The translations under genes and the position numbers were made by a program. A stretch of 42,667 nucleotides of DNA, from contig JAUNOH010000003.1 of assembly GCA_030537155.1 (NCBI GenBank), positions 8,916-51,582 of the forward strand, read 5' to 3'. The notes below the pieces were generated by a model that did no database searches, was not told the origin of the DNA, and saw only the letters and a program-made list of their open reading frames with translations. Shown here piece after piece: positions 41,169 to 42,667 of the stretch; positions within the stretch are counted from its first letter, which is position 1; every line of letters begins with the position of its first letter. The DNA comes from Bacillota bacterium. GTDB taxonomy: Bacteria; Bacillota_I; Bacilli_A; RFN20; CAG-826.

Positions 41169-42667
41169 CTAAAGGGCGAAACTTTGATAGACAATCGTCC
41201 CCTCTTGGTCGGTTCTTCTAACCCCCACCCCAGCCAGGCGGAGGCTTTTGAGGACGCTTTCGTGGGGATGGCCATAGGAATTGCCGAGCCCGCAGGAGAT
41301 TATGGCCTCCTCGGGGGTCGTCTTCAAAAGGAAGGAAAGGGCCGTGGAGGTATCCGAGCCATGGTGTCCGACCTTGAGGATGTCGCAGTCGAGATTTGGA
41401 TCGGCCGCGATTATCCTCTCCTCCACATAGGTGGGCGCATCGCCCATGAATAGCCACTTCTTTCCCATGAGCTCCATATAGAGGACGAGGCTTTTCGAAT
41501 TCTCGTCGGAGCCAGTTCCATAATCGTTTAGGTTATCGAGGCTTATATCACCGACCGTTATCGGGAAAACATCGTCGTAATCGTATGTTTTCAAGACATC
41601 GAAATTGGATAGGAGACTATCCCTGGCCCCCATGTGGTCGTAGTCCTCGTGGGTGGTGAAGAGGGCGTCTAACCTATAGACCCTCCTCTTCCTCAGATAG
41701 GGTATCAAGACCTCCTCGGCCATGTCGAAGGAGAGGTTGCCTCCGGTATCGATCATGATGGAGGTCCCCCTATGCTCGATCAGTATCGAGTCCCCCTGCC
41801 CCACGTTTATGAAGCTGACGCGGGTTAAAAATAGATTTGGTATCGGGACGAGGCTACAGGCATATAGGCCAAGCAGGGAGAGGGATGATATTTTCTTTAA
41901 CCGATGGAGGGAGAACTCGAAGAGGAAAAGGAAGAAGAATAGCAGGCAATAATAGATAAAGGAGTCGGACTCGGAAAACATCGGGAGAGGCAGACAGACG
42001 TCGAGTTTATCGAAGATATCAAGGAGGCCACCCACCACCCCCGATAGCCATTCCAGTGGTCCGGTGAAGGGTATGCTCAGGAAGCTAACGAGGCCGATTA
42101 ATAGATATAAGAAGGCAAAGGGCAACGATATTTGGCTGAATAAAGGCAAAAATAGATGCAATCCCGAATAAGAAAGCGAAAAAGGCAGGATGAAGGCGTG
42201 GATCAATAGAAGGGATTTGACCTTCCTAAGCCACCTCTCGCCTTTGGATAGATATAGACGCGACAAATAGAAGGATAGCGATAGGCCATAGCCGAGTAGG
42301 AACCCGCTTTGATTGGCGAGGTTATGGTCGAGGAATAAAAGGATGATCCCGCTCAAAGGCATTATCTCGAGATAGCTGAATCTCCCCTTCAATAAATAGG
42401 TGTTTATATTGCTGAGCAGGAGAATCAAAAACACCCGATACAATCCGATTTTTCCGGAAAATAGCAAAAGTAAGGCGAAAGCCGGGATTATCGATAATAG
42501 CTTGGCCTTATCCTCATCAAACTTCAGGCCCAATATCCTCTCTATCCCCCTTAGGAAAAGGGAATAATAGAGGCCGCTTGAGGAGAATAAGGAGATCAAA
42601 GAAAGCGAGGAGGCAGTCTCGATGAGGGCGGAATCATAATCCTTCCTATTGAATAGAAGCGACTCCA
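41169..42667 (-). CDS. comEC: DNA uptake channel protein ComEC/Rec2, N-terminus cut by window edge
   Basis: The frame stays open to the right edge, so the first part of the gene is missing; the TTG at 42599 is internal. Seen are part of the competence membrane domain (ESLLFNRKDYDSALIETA then SLFSSSGLY, where the family has a HLLAISGLH-type motif) with several transmembrane helices, and a C-terminal metallo-beta-lactamase domain with NVGQGDSILI, HEDYDHMGA and KVGHHGSDTS. ComEC carries single-stranded DNA across the membrane during transformation. The HLxxSGLH histidines appear replaced (FSSSGLYYS), which may weaken function. The gene lies 18 bases upstream of holA. Confidence 0.92.
   Translation of the reverse strand, partial: ESLLFNRKDYDSALIETASSLSLISLFSSSGLYYSLFLRGIERILGLKFDEDKAKLLSIIPAFALLLLFSGKIGLYRVFLILLLSNINTYLLKGRFSYLEIMPLSGIILLFLDHNLANQSGFLLGYGLSLSFYLSRLYLSKGERWLRKVKSLLLIHAFILPFSLSYSGLHLFLPLFSQISLPFAFLYLLIGLVSFLSIPFTGPLEWLSGVVGGLLDIFDKLDVCLPLPMFSESDSFIYYCLLFFFLFLFEFSLHRLKKISSLSLLGLYACSLVPIPNLFLTRVSFINVGQGDSILIEHRGTSIMIDTGGNLSFDMAEEVLIPYLRKRRVYRLDALFTTHEDYDHMGARDSLLSNFDVLKTYDYDDVFPITVGDISLDNLNDYGTGSDENSKSLVLYMELMGKKWLFMGDAPTYVEERIIAADPNLDCDILKVGHHGSDTSTALSFLLKTTPEEAIISCGLGNSYGHPHESVLKSLRLAGVGVRRTDQEGTIVYQSFAL

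Noticed and set aside
1..42667. UGA read as tryptophan (Mycoplasma-like code)
   Set aside because: UGA is the stop in cdd, era, the STAS gene and fmt, and tryptophans are TGG, so the code is standard.

Overview
The window reads as a compact bacterial chromosome segment from a non-sporulating member of the Bacilli, in the Erysipelotrichia/Mollicutes-adjacent radiation (for example an uncultured gut lineage of the RF39/RFN20 type; this placement is inference). Reasons: the gene order is the conserved Bacillus-type core cluster (comEC-holA-rpsT ... lepA-hemW-hrcA-grpE-dnaK-dnaJ-rsmE-mtaB-rpsU-ybeY-cdd-era-recO-glyS-dnaG-rpoD-trmK-ispH-cshB-nfo-ispG), the heat-shock operon carries CIRCE sites, and glycyl-tRNA synthetase is the single-chain type. 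The sporulation genes found in this stretch in Bacillus (gpr, spoIIP) are absent, as are prmA, phoH and dgkA. UGA is used as a stop, so the code is standard, unlike Mycoplasma. AGG is the favoured arginine codon.

Layout, left to right. 1-1720 (minus): a signalling group made of a STAS domain fused to a small APH-like kinase (split by a one-base frameshift in this sequence), a lone STAS protein, and the start of a LytS-type membrane sensor cut by the window edge. 1862-7689: ispG (+), nfo and cshB (-), a VapBC-like toxin-antitoxin pair (-), ispH (+) and trmK (-). 7702-14893 (minus): rpoD, dnaG and glyS, then recO, era, cdd and ybeY. 14925-17414 (minus): a C39-peptidase/membrane protein without an ATPase, rpsU, deoC, rpmF. 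17507-25566 (minus): mtaB, an unknown gene, rsmE, a TM2 protein, then dnaJ, dnaK, grpE and hrcA. 25721-29404 (minus): an operon with an intact Fic protein, hemW, a small acidic membrane protein and a catalytically degenerate Fic-like protein. 31282-37094 (minus): lepA, a GntR-ABC transporter operon, a PD-(D/E)XK nuclease-XPD helicase fusion, and fmt. 37227-40107 (+): a serine-acetyltransferase-like gene coupled to an acyl-ligase/ACP fusion, then rpsT. 40152-42667 (minus): holA and the 3' part of comEC.

Most of the window is housekeeping: isoprenoid precursor synthesis (ispG, ispH), replication (dnaG, holA), transcription (rpoD), translation and RNA modification (glyS, fmt, era, ybeY, rsmE, mtaB, trmK, lepA, ribosomal proteins), proteostasis (hrcA operon) and repair (nfo, recO, helicases). 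The accessory material sits as insertions between conserved core genes: the STAS-kinase group, vapBC, the C39 protein, the paired Fic-type genes around hemW, the GntR-ABC set, the nuclease-helicase fusion and the acetyltransferase/ligase pair.

A striking regulatory pattern is that nine transcription-unit-leading genes have a -10-like hexamer only 6-15 bases before the start codon and no ribosome binding site, which suggests leaderless or near-leaderless mRNAs. Genes inside operons and several ribosomal and stress genes have normal leaders with Shine-Dalgarno sequences. There is no gene-free stretch longer than about 150 bases, and I found no tRNA, rRNA, CRISPR array or insertion sequence.
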